A stretch of 64,000 nucleotides of DNA from Niebla homalea (lineage: Eukaryota > Ascomycota > Lecanoromycetes > Lecanorales > Ramalinaceae), in the NCBI GenBank assembly GCA_019925105.1, contig JAHGAU010000010.1, positions 1,116,001 to 1,180,000 of the forward strand. The letters run 5' to 3'. A model generated the notes under the pieces. The model saw only the letters and a list, made by a program, of their open reading frames with translations, had not been told where the DNA came from and searched no databases. The position numbers were made by a program, and so were the translations under genes. Positions 44,701 to 56,262 of the stretch are shown here, piece by piece; the stretch's first letter is position 1; every line of letters begins with the position of its first letter.

Positions 44701-45939
44701 TCATTTGCTGCCGGGTCTCACCTTTGCAAAAGGCGCTGGTGGTCAAGCTCGTGAAAAGGAATCTCAAGGCCATCTTGCTCGCCATCGGAGACGGCGCCAA
44801 CGATGTTTCGATGATACAGGCTGCCCATGTTGGGGTGGGTATTAGTGGCGTTGAAGGTTTGCAGGCGGCGCGAAGTGCCGACGTTGCCATCGGACAATTT
44901 CGCTACCTTCGAAAGTTGCTGCTGGTTCACGGCGCGTGGAGTTACCAAAGAATATCCAAGGTAATCCTGTACTCCTTCTACAAAAACATTGCCTTGTACA
45001 TGACACAATTTTGGGTAAGCCGCAGCATCTCTCTCTCTCTGATAGCCTTGCACTGAATGATTCGTGTAGTACTCCTTTCAGAACTCCTTCTCTGGCGAAG
45101 TCATCTTCGAGTCTTGGACGCTGTCATTCTACAACGTCTTCTTCACCGTCTTTCCCCCCATTGTCATGGGGATCTTCGACCAATTTATCTCCGCCCGCCT
45201 GCTCGACCGCTATCCGCAGCTCTACCGTCTGGGTCAGAAGGGAGTCTTTTTCAGAATGCACTCCTTCTTCTCCTGGATCGGCAACGGCTTCTACCATTCC
45301 CTCCTTGCCTACTTTGTCTCCGAGCTCATTTGGTACTGGGACCTCCCTCAGAGCGACGGCAAGATTGCTGGTCACTGGGTTTGGGGCACCGCACTATATA
45401 CAGCCGTCCTAGCCACGGTCCTTGGCAAAGCCGCTCTGGTGACCAATATCTGGACCAAATGGACCTTCCTCGCCATTCCCGGTTCCATGATCATCTGGCT
45501 CGTCTTCATTGCCGCCTATGCCACCGTCGCCCCGAAATTGGGCTTCTCCACTGAATATGATGGCGTGGTCCCTCGGCTTTTCACCTCGCCAGTTTTCTAT
45601 CTCATGGCCTTGGTCCTGCCTGGCCTTTGCCTCTTGCGTGACTTTGCCTGGAAGTACTACAAACGCATGTACTGTCCGCAGACTTATCATCACGTGCAGG
45701 AGATCCAAAAGTACAATATTCAGGACTATCGCCCCCGGATGGAGCAATTCCAGAAGGCCATCCGGAAGGTGCGCCAGGTCCAGCGGATGCGGAAGCAGAG
45801 AGGCTATGCGTTTTCCCAGGCGGATGAGAGTCAGAATCGCGTGCTACAGGCTTATGATACCACGAGGGAGAGAGGTAGGTATGGGGAGATGGCCAGTGTA
45901 AGACCGAAGATGGAGAGGGGGAAATCGCGGCGGAAATAG
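41787..45939 (+). CDS. DRS2: P4-type ATPase, phospholipid flippase of the Drs2 type
   Basis: Exons 41787-45014 and 45070-45939 (55-bp intron) give 1365 aa; yeast Drs2 is 1355. An N-terminal cytosolic tail of about 230 residues precedes the first helix pair. The actuator motif DGET lies in TANLDGETNLK (about 390). The phosphorylated Asp is D611 in DKTGTLTCN. KGADTVI, GDRQETAINIG and GDGANDVSMIQAAHVGVGISG complete the catalytic core. QAARSADVAIGQFRYLRKLLLVHG and SYQRISKVILYSFYKN, then exon 2 YSFQNSFSG with FDQF and RYPQLYRLGQKG, are Drs2-like rather than Dnf1-like. It flips aminophospholipids toward the cytosolic leaflet at the trans-Golgi and endosomes, usually with a Cdc50 partner (not in this window). 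Confidence 0.95.
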
Positions 45940-46531
45940 CGAGCTGGATGGGGTGATGGAATTGACGGCGTTATGATATCAAGCATAGCCGCGACTGAAT
46001 AAGCGATCTTTGCCACTCGACTGACACCTTTTATCTTTGTTCGTTCCCCCCGGCTTGACCCTTGCTGTCTCCGGGAGGCTTCTATGTTTCAAATTTGGGG
46101 GAAATTAAATCTTGTACAACACTATGTAGATACTTTGTTCGCATGGGTGGAATGATGACCCAGACAATTTCATTGAGGCGGAAATACATTGTCATCACAT
46201 GTAATCAAATTAGCTCGCCACGGCCATGTCTTTGATATTTATATTGTGATCAGGACGAACGAGAGCCTTTGCTCGCGGCTTCCTTCTTTCTGGCGAGCTT
46301 GCATTGCGACAGCTGCTTATGTGCATGACATGGACTTCTGGAGCATCAAGGTAGCATCGGAGTGGCCATGCAAAAACGTAGCCAATCCGATGGGTCACCC
46401 TTCTTGCAGGATTTTCCTATTTCAATTACATGCCTCAATTACACCCCTTCGTCTGACTGCTCTAATTCTATTGAAGAGTACGTCACCTGGGCTCCGCAGA
46501 CCCACAACATGTTGTCGCTTTACCCCGTATC
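45940..46531. other. Intergenic between convergent genes
   Basis: A 592-bp region between the drs2 (+) and Ecl1-like (-) stops. Frames of up to 121 codons (46189-46554, plus) run antisense into the Ecl1-like gene and show no motif. No gene seen. Confidence 0.6.
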
Positions 46532-47653
46532 CTACAAGCTTTGCTCACGACTGACGCCTCCGAGGAGTCTTTTGAGGCTGCCTGTGGCACTTGTTGAACC
46601 AGGTCTCACGGTCTTCTTCTGATAACTGAGACCGTCGGGGCTGGCAAGTGATAGAGTTGCTACTTGATCGGAGGTGTCAGACATCGCCTTGGTAATGGAT
46701 GTCGTTGGCACGCTGACGGGAGGGGGCGAGACGAGGGAATACGGTGTCCCAGACAGGCTCGAGCGGCCAGAGGATGACAGACTGCTGGCCGTAGTGGTAG
46801 AGGTGTGTGAGAGAGAGGGAGGACCACGACTACTAGCTTGCTGCTGCTTGCTAGCCGAGGAGCAACCCCGTGCCCGGTGGAACTTGGACAAGTACACCAG
46901 AGCGTCGCTGCGCTCGCGGGCATGCGCGCTCGGACGGGGCACTCGATTGTAACCTGTATGGTGGTCATGGTCATAGTCGAGGGATTCTGCAGGCTTCCAC
47001 TCAGTGGGGTCAAGGTCTAGGGTGCCATCGTGTTCCTTGGGTGGTATCCTGGCCGTCTTGTGACAACGAGGAGTGGGTTGCAAGCTCGGGACATGGCGAG
47101 GTAGAGAAAGGTTGAAGGGATCCGGGAGATTAGAGTGCGGGTCATACACCTTGGATGGGAATGATTGAGCGAGAAGCCTATGAGGAGCGTCTGCGGGGGG
47201 GAGAGCATCGATGCGTCGGCATTGCTCGGAGCAGTAAAGGACGGAAGCGTCAGGGACGAAGATTTGCTTTTCACATGTGGCGCTAAGATAAACTGTCAGC
47301 CCAAAGTAATCAATCGTGGGCCATTGTAATGGATTCGCCCACCAGTACTGCAGGAAAGTGGTGGCCATGTGGCAATCTTGCTCGTCAAACAGGGAGTCGC
47401 CGTCTTCCTCTGCCTCCTCCTCCTTCTTGTCGTCGTCTTCTCGTGCTTTCTCCGCCCTGGAGATTGGTCTGCGGTGCTTTGACGTCTTGGAAGCGACTCT
47501 ATGGGATGTTCCTGGTGCAGAACGAGCGGGTTTGGTAAGAGCCGACTTTCTCACATGGGGAGGGGAATGACGGGATGTGACATGATGGAAAGCGGACATG
47601 GATGAAGCGTTAGGCTGCAAGATGGATGCGACAGGACCGCGTGTTGGAGACAT
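46532..47653 (-). CDS. Ecl1-family zinc-binding life-span regulatory protein
   Basis: Exons 47343-47653 and 46532-47282 (minus), 60-bp intron, give 353 aa. Splicing creates ATTFLQYCATCEKQIFVPD and then VLYCSEQCRR, the Ecl1 (life-span regulatory factor) zinc motif C-x2-C...C-x3-C. The first Cys is built across the junction. An acidic run (EEEAEEDGDSLFDEQD) precedes it. The remainder is Ser-rich and disordered. Yeast Ecl1/2/3 are small proteins that extend chronological life span and respond to zinc or amino-acid starvation. Fungal homologues are longer, like this one, and are probably nuclear cofactors. The function here is inferred from the motif. Confidence 0.8.
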   Translation of the reverse strand: MSPTRGPVASILQPNASSMSAFHHVTSRHSPPHVRKSALTKPARSAPGTSHRVASKTSKHRRPISRAEKAREDDDKKEEEAEEDGDSLFDEQDCHMATTFLQYWWANPLQWPTIDYFGLTVYLSATCEKQIFVPDASVLYCSEQCRRIDALPPADAPHRLLAQSFPSKVYDPHSNLPDPFNLSLPRHVPSLQPTPRCHKTARIPPKEHDGTLDLDPTEWKPAESLDYDHDHHTGYNRVPRPSAHARERSDALVYLSKFHRARGCSSASKQQQASSRGPPSLSHTSTTTASSLSSSGRSSLSGTPYSLVSPPPVSVPTTSITKAMSDTSDQVATLSLASPDGLSYQKKTVRPGSTSATGSLKRLLGGVSREQSL

Positions 47654-48609
47654 TAATAGTAGTAATGTTGTAGACCAGTGGCAGGCAGTTTTGTCCTAGT
47701 CCCTGCTGTTCAATGAGTTGGGCAATCAAGTCCAGCAACTGTTGGAGAAGGCTTGTACAGTTCGATCCTCCTTTGAGGGCGCCGGTGCTGCAGGATGATG
47801 GTCCTCTATTTCATTTTTGGGATCAATTGCAAGATTGATGGTTCCTGATAGATAGACTTACCAGGAGGATGATTTTAAACGGGAGCTTTGGCCGAAAACG
47901 CTTCTCTCCGAAGAGGGCGATAAGGAAATTGCAGGCGAGACCCCGCGAGCCCCGTACCTTAGATAAGGATAGACCACCTAAGCTTGAAGCGGTCAAGGGC
48001 TCAAGGCGGTACCCTACCTAATTATCAAAACATACTTCCATTGGGCCTTTGGGGACCTTGGAATGAGTACAATATATGATGTGATATTTGCACCTTCACT
48101 CCCCACGTCTTGTAATAAACCTAAGGCATCAAATCTTTGCTGCAGCATGGAAAGACCGTGTGAATGGTCAATTCGATCGCTCGAGCATCATTCCTTCGAT
48201 CCATACTCTATCTACTGGATACAACATCCAGCCATTCCAATGTCATGCACCCCGAATTGCATGACCAATTGACCACATGTAAGTGCCGATGCACCTGCTG
48301 CAGTGACTTTAGCGTTCTGCATGTGATCCCCAAAACTGCCTCATACAACAACATATGTTGTATCCCCTACATCTTGCCCAGTGATGTTGGATTTATTAGG
48401 TAGCTACTGCTGAAACAACCCAATCTCTCACCCAGGTCACCCTCGTGCCTTCGGCTAGCCTCGCCCTTGGTCGTTCACTCTCCCTTGTCAAGCCTAGCAC
48501 AGGGGCACGATACATGCCACGTGCCTCATTCCTATGCGGAATCGAGAACATTACCGGATCACAAATCATGCCGAAGCATCTCCAGAATGCCAATTCGTAC
48601 CCTCATTCC
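47654..48609. other. Intergenic upstream of the Ecl1-like gene
   Basis: About 960 bp between the Ecl1-like start and the YL1 stop, both on the minus strand. Frames up to 83 codons only. It should contain the Ecl1-like promoter and the 3' UTR of YL1; no element assigned. Confidence 0.55.
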
Positions 48610-50288
48610 CTATCGTCCCTTGAACCTTTCCGGTACGCCACGGGCTGCCGTGTTAGCACCACCCACGTAGCAATCCAAAAGATTACTCCACTGTGATCCT
48701 CCGTGGCTCAATCGCTGGATCTCCTTGTAAGCATACGCGTTCGCGAAGGCCAACCCGCTCTTCGGCTCTCGAAATCTGGCCGACTGTCCTGTGATGGCGC
48801 ATTGCTCTGGCGATGATTCTGCTATCCGCATTAGAAGGCAAGGTGGATGACTTGAACACCTGCCATTCATCACTTACTCTGCGGCTTAATCTTTTGCTTC
48901 CTCACGAGCACGCTACCCTGGATCTCGGGAAGTCGTTGCGTATTGGCGTCCACATTCCGTATCGTAATCAGAGTCCGACTTGTCACCTTGACCGTCGCCT
49001 CCTTCTCTTGGTCCATAGATGAGGCAAACGCTGGGCCTTGTAAAGGAGATGGCGATAACAGTGATGATGATGGAGGCAAGGCTCGATCTGATATTCCAGC
49101 GGTTTCGGCGCGAGCTTGAGGTAGGGGCATGGCAGCGTAAGCGTGGATACCATCGAGAAAGCTAGATGGTTCTGCAAAATTTGAGACTTGTGCCTGCTGC
49201 GCTGGATCGCTCCCTGGAGTCTCCACTCGTGAAGCTCCTTCAGCCTCGAGCGAATTGACGGCCTGTGGCGTCTCCTGAGCTGGCGCTGGCCTTGACGTAT
49301 CAATAGCAACTGCATTAGGGACTGCTCCAAATACAGGTTGCTTGCGTTTCTGTGCATTCTCGTCGTTTTTCTGCCTCAGCATACCCGGGGTATCCTGGCG
49401 CTCCCAATGCATTATTTGCTTCACACCCAATTGGTCCATTTTGCCATTGACCCACCGTGCAAGTCCGCTCCAAAAGGATACCACTGGCCCTGTCAGTTGC
49501 CTGTTGTGCAAGGCCTCAAGTTTGGCCTTCTGCTCAGCCTGTCGCTTCTTCTCTGATTCCTCCCACCGGTTCAAGCTTTTGGCATTCTTCTTTTCCATCT
49601 TGGCAGCCTCCTCTAGACGCTGTGCCTGTGTCAAGGTGTTCTGCTTCTTTGCATCCTTCCTCTTTTGCGCCTCTTCCATTTGCCGCATCACTTTATTGCG
49701 TTGCTTCTCACTGTCGACCAGCCTTTGGTGCACAACCTCTCTATTCTGAACCGTCTGCTTACGGGAAGAAATGCGAGTGGGAGCATCAGCAGCGGTGGCC
49801 AGCCAGGAGACCCGCTCCGACTTTTTCTTCGGCCTTGGCCGTGGAGCAGCAGGTGCACGCATAGCGGTAGGATCAATCTTGACCTTCTTGCGCGAGATGC
49901 CATGCATTTTAGCCATGTCTCTGGCTTTGCGCTTCCTCTTCTCTTGACGATCCTGCTTTTGGAGCTCTTTCTCCCCAGCAAGGTCATCATCGCCTCGGGC
50001 AGCGTCACCGTCTTCTTCGTCAGAGGAAGAAGCTTCCAGGTCGACATCAGAAGGATCGACGACTTCTTCATCGAAAGACTCATCTTCCTCCTGTTCATTC
50101 TCGGCAAATAGAAGCTCGATCTCATCGTCCTGCTCCTTCTCAACAAGCGAGGAGAGTCTATTTCCGGCGGTGACCCGTTTGGCACGGCCAACAACCAACG
50201 ACTCTACTACTGGTTCGTCGGCGCTGCCGCTGTCCCAGGATGCTGCGGAGGGACCAGACAGCGGGGGCGAGTCTCGTGCAGGATCCAT
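48610..50288 (-). CDS. VPS72: SWR1 complex subunit Vps72 / YL1 nuclear protein
   Basis: Exons 48878-50288 and 48610-48821 (minus), 56-bp intron, give 540 aa from MDPARDS; the open frame extends 47 codons upstream, but this start fits YL1 proteins better. The N-terminal H2A.Z-binding region is clear: ESLVVGRAKRVTAGNRLSSL, then DDEIELLFAE, followed by acidic stretches and a Lys/Arg-rich segment. A long charged helix (EEAQKRKDAKKQ...) follows. The YL1_C domain is encoded by exon 2: CAITGQSARFREPKSGL, then FANAYAYKEIQRL. Vps72 binds the H2A.Z-H2B dimer and helps SWR1 deposit H2A.Z in chromatin. Confidence 0.93.
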
Positions 50289-51742
50289 TTTCCAGTGGGC
50301 GACTGGTGCAACATTGATCCAGGAATGCGTACAGGGTCCTGCAGCCGGGTCAAACGAGGAGAGCTTATCCCACACGAGCCATCGCCGTTGGTACCGACCT
50401 TCCCTCTCAGGGATATGCAGAAATGTCAATAGTCGACTTATGATTGCGGCTTCCAGTGCCAGTGCAGCGCCGCCTCATGTCACGGGGTTTGCGGGGGATT
50501 TGGGGATGTTCGTTATTCCATATCCCCAATAGGTTTAGCGTTGCAGTAGTAACTAGTAAGCCATGCTCGCCATGGGCATGCAGGTTTCAGGAGAAATCCG
50601 AGAGAAGATGAAACACGATTTTCTGCAGATTTGCGGAAGTGCACGGGGCTAGCCAAGCTACAATGGCCATGGTACCTTTGAACGACATTGGCTACCTAAA
50701 GAAGAATAGAAGATCGTAATATGGAATAATTACTCTATATCATATCTAGTATCTGGAAGCCAAAATCTTTTGCTCTGGTAGTTACCGCCGGAGATTCCAT
50801 TGTCGATTCTTTCATCAAATAACAATGGCTATCCTATGAGCTCAACTGCGCCTGGCGGCTGTGGCTCTTGGAAGTTGGAACGTGGACTTGGGCGGAAGAG
50901 AATAAAAAAAATAAAAAAAATAAAAAAAATGACGCCTAACAACAAGCTAAAAGGGTAAGGAGTCAGGACTCTCAGGAGATCCGGAGAGGCGGGCTCTCTT
51001 TCCAGCTTCAGGGCTCGCTCCGTTCAACGAAACAATAATTAATTGCGCTTCGTGCTTCTTGCTTCTTGCTTCTTGCTTCACCACCACCCTTAATTCCCTC
51101 CCCCCCGATTCATCTTCCACCCTTCAATCATCTCGATCCTTCCTTCGACACTCATGCCCATCTACCTAATCTCTAATTGAGTTTTCTTCTATCATCAGAC
51201 TTCGATTTGCAGATCAGCATATTACTTTCCCTTCCTTCACTAGATATTTTACCCCCCTACCGCCCTGTACACGCCGCAATAATTCCGCGTTTCAGAGCAC
51301 TCCTCCACGCAAGGACAGCAGTATCTCTCACTTCAATCGCTACACCAACCTGACCTGGCGGCTGAGTCGATCAGTGGGATTGGGGTCCCCCACGCATCTC
51401 TCTTACAGACCGCCTGACTTCGGTGGCTTCTTCAACGTGACTCAATGAGCACTCCCGCCTTGACTATCTCGGATACCACCCAGAGAGCTTGACCGATTGC
51501 TCGGCGGGTACAGTCTATGACTGAAGATCATCAACCTCGGTGAACCCGATCCATCCCGGCAGTACCCCACGCAAGGATCTGTGAAGAAAATATCATACTG
51601 CGAGATAGCTAGCGTGCAAGCACATCTCTGGCCTCAAGAAATCAAGGGGCATCCACTTTGAGCAGACTCTAGTCACTGTTCTTTCGGTATTCGAGAAGCA
51701 AGCCTCGTGCTTTCATCGACTGGATTCAAAAGCTGATACCAG
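50289..51742. promoter_or_regulatory. Long divergent region, vps72 / PUF gene, with simple repeats
   Basis: A 1.45-kb gap between opposite starts. It contains three 9-bp TAAAAAAAA units (50903-50929) and a TTGCTTC array (about 51053-51079). Pyrimidine-rich tracts follow (51100-51260). A long 5' leader for the PUF gene is likely, as is usual for RNA-binding regulators. No frame with motifs. Confidence 0.5.
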
Positions 51743-54700
51743 ATGGCTCCTTCGCCCAAGCCGGATCAGCGGTTGAATCTCAGCCATCTTCCTCAGATGT
51801 CCGCAACCCAACCGAGGTCCGGATCCTCAACTGCCACAACGTCTCCCATTGAATCGCACCCTGGCCCCAGTGCCCGCTCACCTTTCGGCAATCCTTCAAC
51901 AAAGATTGCTATGAGCAATGCCGCTGGCGCTGCCAGCTCACGAACCGGGGCTGGATCCCCTTCGCACGACATCGGAACCGCGAGGCCATTTTCCAAAAGG
52001 TAAGAGGATTTGCTTCCTATCGACGAAAGCCTCCCTCTTTGCTAAGAACCAAGCAGGGCCCGCGAGATCCAAGCATCTGAGGGCTTGATGCCCCAATATT
52101 TTGGCCCTCCCGCAAGTGGAGGCTCTACACCTCTTCGGGAGACCATCCCAGAATCCCCGAGCCAAGATGGCTTCCCAGACTTTCTTCCTCCATCTGACGC
52201 TGCAACGACATCTCGAAGGCCACGAGCCGGTACCGTGCCTTCCAGGTTTTCTCCAGCCGCCCCCCCGGGCCTCGGTACAACGCCAACGACCCAGTCGAAG
52301 ACTTCGAGACCGACTCCTTCTACCAGTCCTTTCAAGTCTTCATCATACATCAGTGGTGATTCCACCAATGCAACATCGGCATTGCTGTCTAGGCTACGGG
52401 CTGGCTCGATGCCGCAGCAAAGCAGCCAAGAGGGCCCAAGCCCCTTTGGATCAGGACTCTTCTCGTCTAATTGGAATGCTACCCGGAATCGGTCCTCGAC
52501 CCTAGCCAGCGTGCGGTCTGCAAATACGCCCAATTCTCCAGCTCAGTCGTCCTTTTCCAAGGATGGCCTGGCTGATGCTGATGTAAAGACACTCGATTAT
52601 CTCGGACTCGCAGAAACGCCGAGACAGAATCGGGTGCATCCGGGTTCATCAAATATGCAAGGACTGACTCTGCAACCGTACATGAACGACATGGCGAGCA
52701 TGAACCGGAATCTCAACAGGCTCAGGTCGTTTTCCGTCAATGCGAAGGAGAAGTATGCAGATGAGGACGATGAGGACTTGTATCTGCAGAATGGCGGTTA
52801 TTCGGGCCAGAATAGTGGGGTTCTGACTCCAATGGATGCCGCCCTGGCTCAGACAAGAGCGCAGATCCATCATCATAACCTCGCTGTCCAGGCTTTCGCA
52901 AGCCAGGCGTCCGCCAACCGACCACGAGCTCGGACCGCGGGTGTATTGGACTCTCCGCTGAGGCCAGCTCCTGCGCCCATGAGATTTCCACCGAACCGAC
53001 CACGACAGCTGAGTAACGCGATCCCCTTGGATTGGAGTGAGGAGTATGATGGTCTTCCCGAAGCAGTGCAAGCGATGAATTTGAACAGCATCAGCAGAAG
53101 GCCTACTCTGGACGCCTACGACGAGCCTGGCCAAGAAAAGCCGACCCGCGCCCTTTGGCTTGGTAACATTCCAACCTCGACGACAACCTCTTCACTGGAA
53201 GCTCTCTTTGGCAGGCATGGCAAGATCGAGTCTTCCAGAGTGTTGATGCACAAAAATTGTGGCTTTGTCAATTTCGAGAACGTGGAGAGCGCGCGTATTG
53301 CGAGAGCGAAGTTCAACGGAAAGGAAATATTCCCGGGCGCAGGTGCTATCAGGATCGGGTACGCCAAGGAACCGACCTCATCCTCCCTCGGAGGTACCCC
53401 AGGCAACTTCCACTCCAGAAGCCCGGATCCCTTCAGCAGGGGACAGACCGACGCTCACACCTCTCAAGCAGGGGACGAGATGAACGGGGACAGGACCACC
53501 AACAGCACTCACGCTCATCATGCTGCCCCTGCACCCGAAGTTCCCAGTCTGTCCGAGGCCAAGGTCGAGATGTTGCAGATAGCCCACGACTTTGGAGCTA
53601 CAACCGAAGATCGTTACACGATCAGTGACAGCATCGACGCGGCAGTTGCCTTTGCTTCTTTCCTGGATGAGATTGCCCCTACTCCCGAGCCAAGTCAACA
53701 CCGGGTATATGATGCCCCCAAGCTGCGCGAGATTCGCAAGAGGATCGACAACAGCGCCATTTCTCAGCCTGAAATCGAAGACACTGCTCGATCCATGTTG
53801 TCCGAGGTAGCCGAGCTCGCTTCGGATTATCTGGGCAACACAGTCGTACAAAAGCTCTTCGAGTTCTGCTCGGAGGATGTCAAGCACCAAATGCTGCGAT
53901 ATATCGCTCCTCATTTGGCACAGATTGGGGTTCACAAGAACGGCACCTGGGCTGCTCAAAAGATCATTGACGTCTGCAAGCTCGACAGCCAGATCGACTT
54001 GATTGTGAAGAATATCCGCCCGTACACAGTGGCCCTATTCTTGGATCAATACGGCAATTATGTACTACAAGGCTGCCTTCGCTTTGGGTCTCCTTACAAC
54101 AGTTTCATTTTTGAGACGATGTTGAGTCGCATGTGGGATATAGCTCAGGGCAGATTTGGTGCGAGAGCGATGAGGGCTTGCCTGGAAAGCCATCATGCTA
54201 CTCGAAGCCAACAACGCATGCTTGCGGCGGCCATTGTCTTACACAGCGTTCAACTGGCCACGAATGCAAATGGCGCCCTCCTGCTGACCTGGCTTTTGGA
54301 CACCTGCAACTTACCACACCGTCGGACCGCTCTAGCGCCCAGGCTGGTGCCTCACCTGGTGCAACTCTGCACGCACAAGGTTGCTTACCTTACCGTCTTG
54401 AAAGTCATCAACCAGCGAAACGAGATCGAGGCACGGGACACTGTCCTGGCTGCGCTCTTCGCGGAGGATGGCAAAGTCTTGGAAGACATACTCAGCGACC
54501 AGCAGTGTGGCGCAACGCTCATCTTCAAGGTCTTGACGACCCCCTGTTTTGAGGAGTCTCAGCGCAACGAAGTGTTGCAAAAGGTGCGCAACGTACTCAT
54601 CCGACTCAAGGTGTCTCCGTCCCAAGGCTACAAGCGGCTGATGGACGAGGTCGGCCTGTCCGTCAAGGGGGGAAAAGCTGAGCGCGACCGTACTCCGAAT

Positions 54701-55240
54701 GGCCACCTTCAGCCTCACGAGCGTCCACGGTCCACCCCTCACGGTGGCTCACAGGATCGAAGGCATCACCAAGGAGATGCCGGAAGACCCTTCAACAGTA
54801 ACCAGTTCCTTCATCCGCCTCCTCAACCCTCTTTCTCGGCCCAGACCGGATTTTCCGCCACTTCTGCGATGGACCCCAACAGTATCCTCGCTTACGATCA
54901 AATGACGACGGGTCTCAACCACAATCCTCTCAATGGCCTCCACTATCAGCAGCAGCTCCTCCAACGGGACAACAGTCCGGGAGGCTTCTATCCGGCCGTT
55001 GGCTTAGGTGCTTATCCGCCAACATCGAACGGAATGGGCCAGCTTCCACCACCGCGATCCATGGCCATGGGTCCAAATCAGACGATGCAGCAAAACGCCT
55101 TCTCACATGCTGGCTACAATCCCCTCATGGGCTATAACAATGTGTCAGATTACCCGCAATACCCAATGCAGTATGCACAACAGCAGCCGATGATGCAGAG
55201 CTATCCTAGAGGCCGTCAGGTGAGCACGGCCCTGTCTTGA
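51743..55240 (+). CDS. JSN1: RRM plus Pumilio-repeat RNA-binding protein, Jsn1/Puf1-Puf2 type
   Basis: Exons 51743-51999 and 52057-55240 (57-bp intron) give 1146 aa. The N-terminus is Ser/Pro-rich. An RRM at about 450-520 has RNP2-like RALWLGNIP and RNP1-like CGFVNFENVESA. The PUF region (about 670-950) has repeats with the expected cores: NTVVQKLFEFCS, GTWAAQKIIDVC, NYVLQGCLRF and ARAMRACLESH. The C-terminus is Gln/Pro/Met-rich. RRM+PUF architecture is that of Jsn1 and Puf2, which bind mRNAs encoding membrane and mitochondrial proteins and control decay or localisation. The last codons contain a GTGAGC donor after GRGRQ-type sequence (55218); splicing to CAG at 55280 would replace the last six residues by Arg-stop. 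Confidence 0.93.
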
Positions 55241-56262
55241 CTCCCCAAGCTTTTCATCACTCGCTGACCATGCTGACAGCGCTGATCGCTGGCGACACAT
55301 CACTCATCGGTAAAGGGGCGTGATGGGCTCACAGGGTCGCTATTGACGGACCTCACCTGCCCTTTTGTGGAATGCTGGCATCCCACATGGGAAGCTTCGT
55401 GTAGATACTTCTTTTCATTTTGATCCCAAGGTAGATTGTGTGGAGAGTCCAAAGCGCTTCTCCCCACTTTGTCCCAAAAGACTTCGCTTCGACTCAATCA
55501 GCTCTTCATGCTTCTTACTCCTGCATTAGCCCATTCTTGACCACGAGGAGATTTAGCCAGGGCAAGGGCGATCGATTGATCGAGATACATCGGATAGAGA
55601 GCAAAATGTTGCCATGGTCCACAGCTGGTAGAGAAAGGTCAAGCAATGTAAGAGCAGTCTTGGACACCAACACCCTGAGGCTACTATCTATCGCTGCTGT
55701 GCTATGTCTCTTTCCCATCGTAATTATTTACTCCTTGCGCCAAGAAGCCCAACCGCCTCGCTTGTCTGGGGGTCGTTCAACAATACGAAAGTTGGATACA
55801 ACTGTGTATGTACACTACGACAAGTTCACAGATCCAAGTTTGTCTTTGGCTTGCAGATATCTGTAGCAAAGTAGAGCAACCAGATCCTTGATTCCAGAGC
55901 CCAGTACACCTCCAGGCTGTCCACTTTTGATCATGCAGCTACACCTGCATACTCTACGCTCAAAAATTGCCTACATGTGCCACTGCTTTGGTCCACCCAA
56001 CACGAGAACTTTTCTCCTCTTCTTCTTCGACTGATATTAAGATTAATTACAGGTACTCCAGTACTTGCACTGTCGAATCCAATCGCTTGACGACCGAGCC
56101 AATCAACCAGTCTAGTAAGCGAGCGCCGACGCCAACTTTGCTGCAGGAACACTGGTCTGACCCACTTTGAAAGACAAAGGAAATAATCAAGGTCGGGATT
56201 GAGAGGCGGTCATTAACGCCAACAAGAAATGTACATGAAGGTATATCCCGGATGGGGGCATT
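55241..56262. other. Intergenic between convergent genes, one small transmembrane ORF
   Basis: A 1-kb gap. An 86-codon plus-strand frame from ATG 55606 to stop 55866 has a single hydrophobic segment (LLSIAAVLCLFPIVIIYSL) after a basic N-terminus, giving the look of a one-pass membrane microprotein. No homology is recognised and it could be chance, since it may lie in the PUF gene 3' UTR. Nothing else is seen. Confidence 0.35.
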
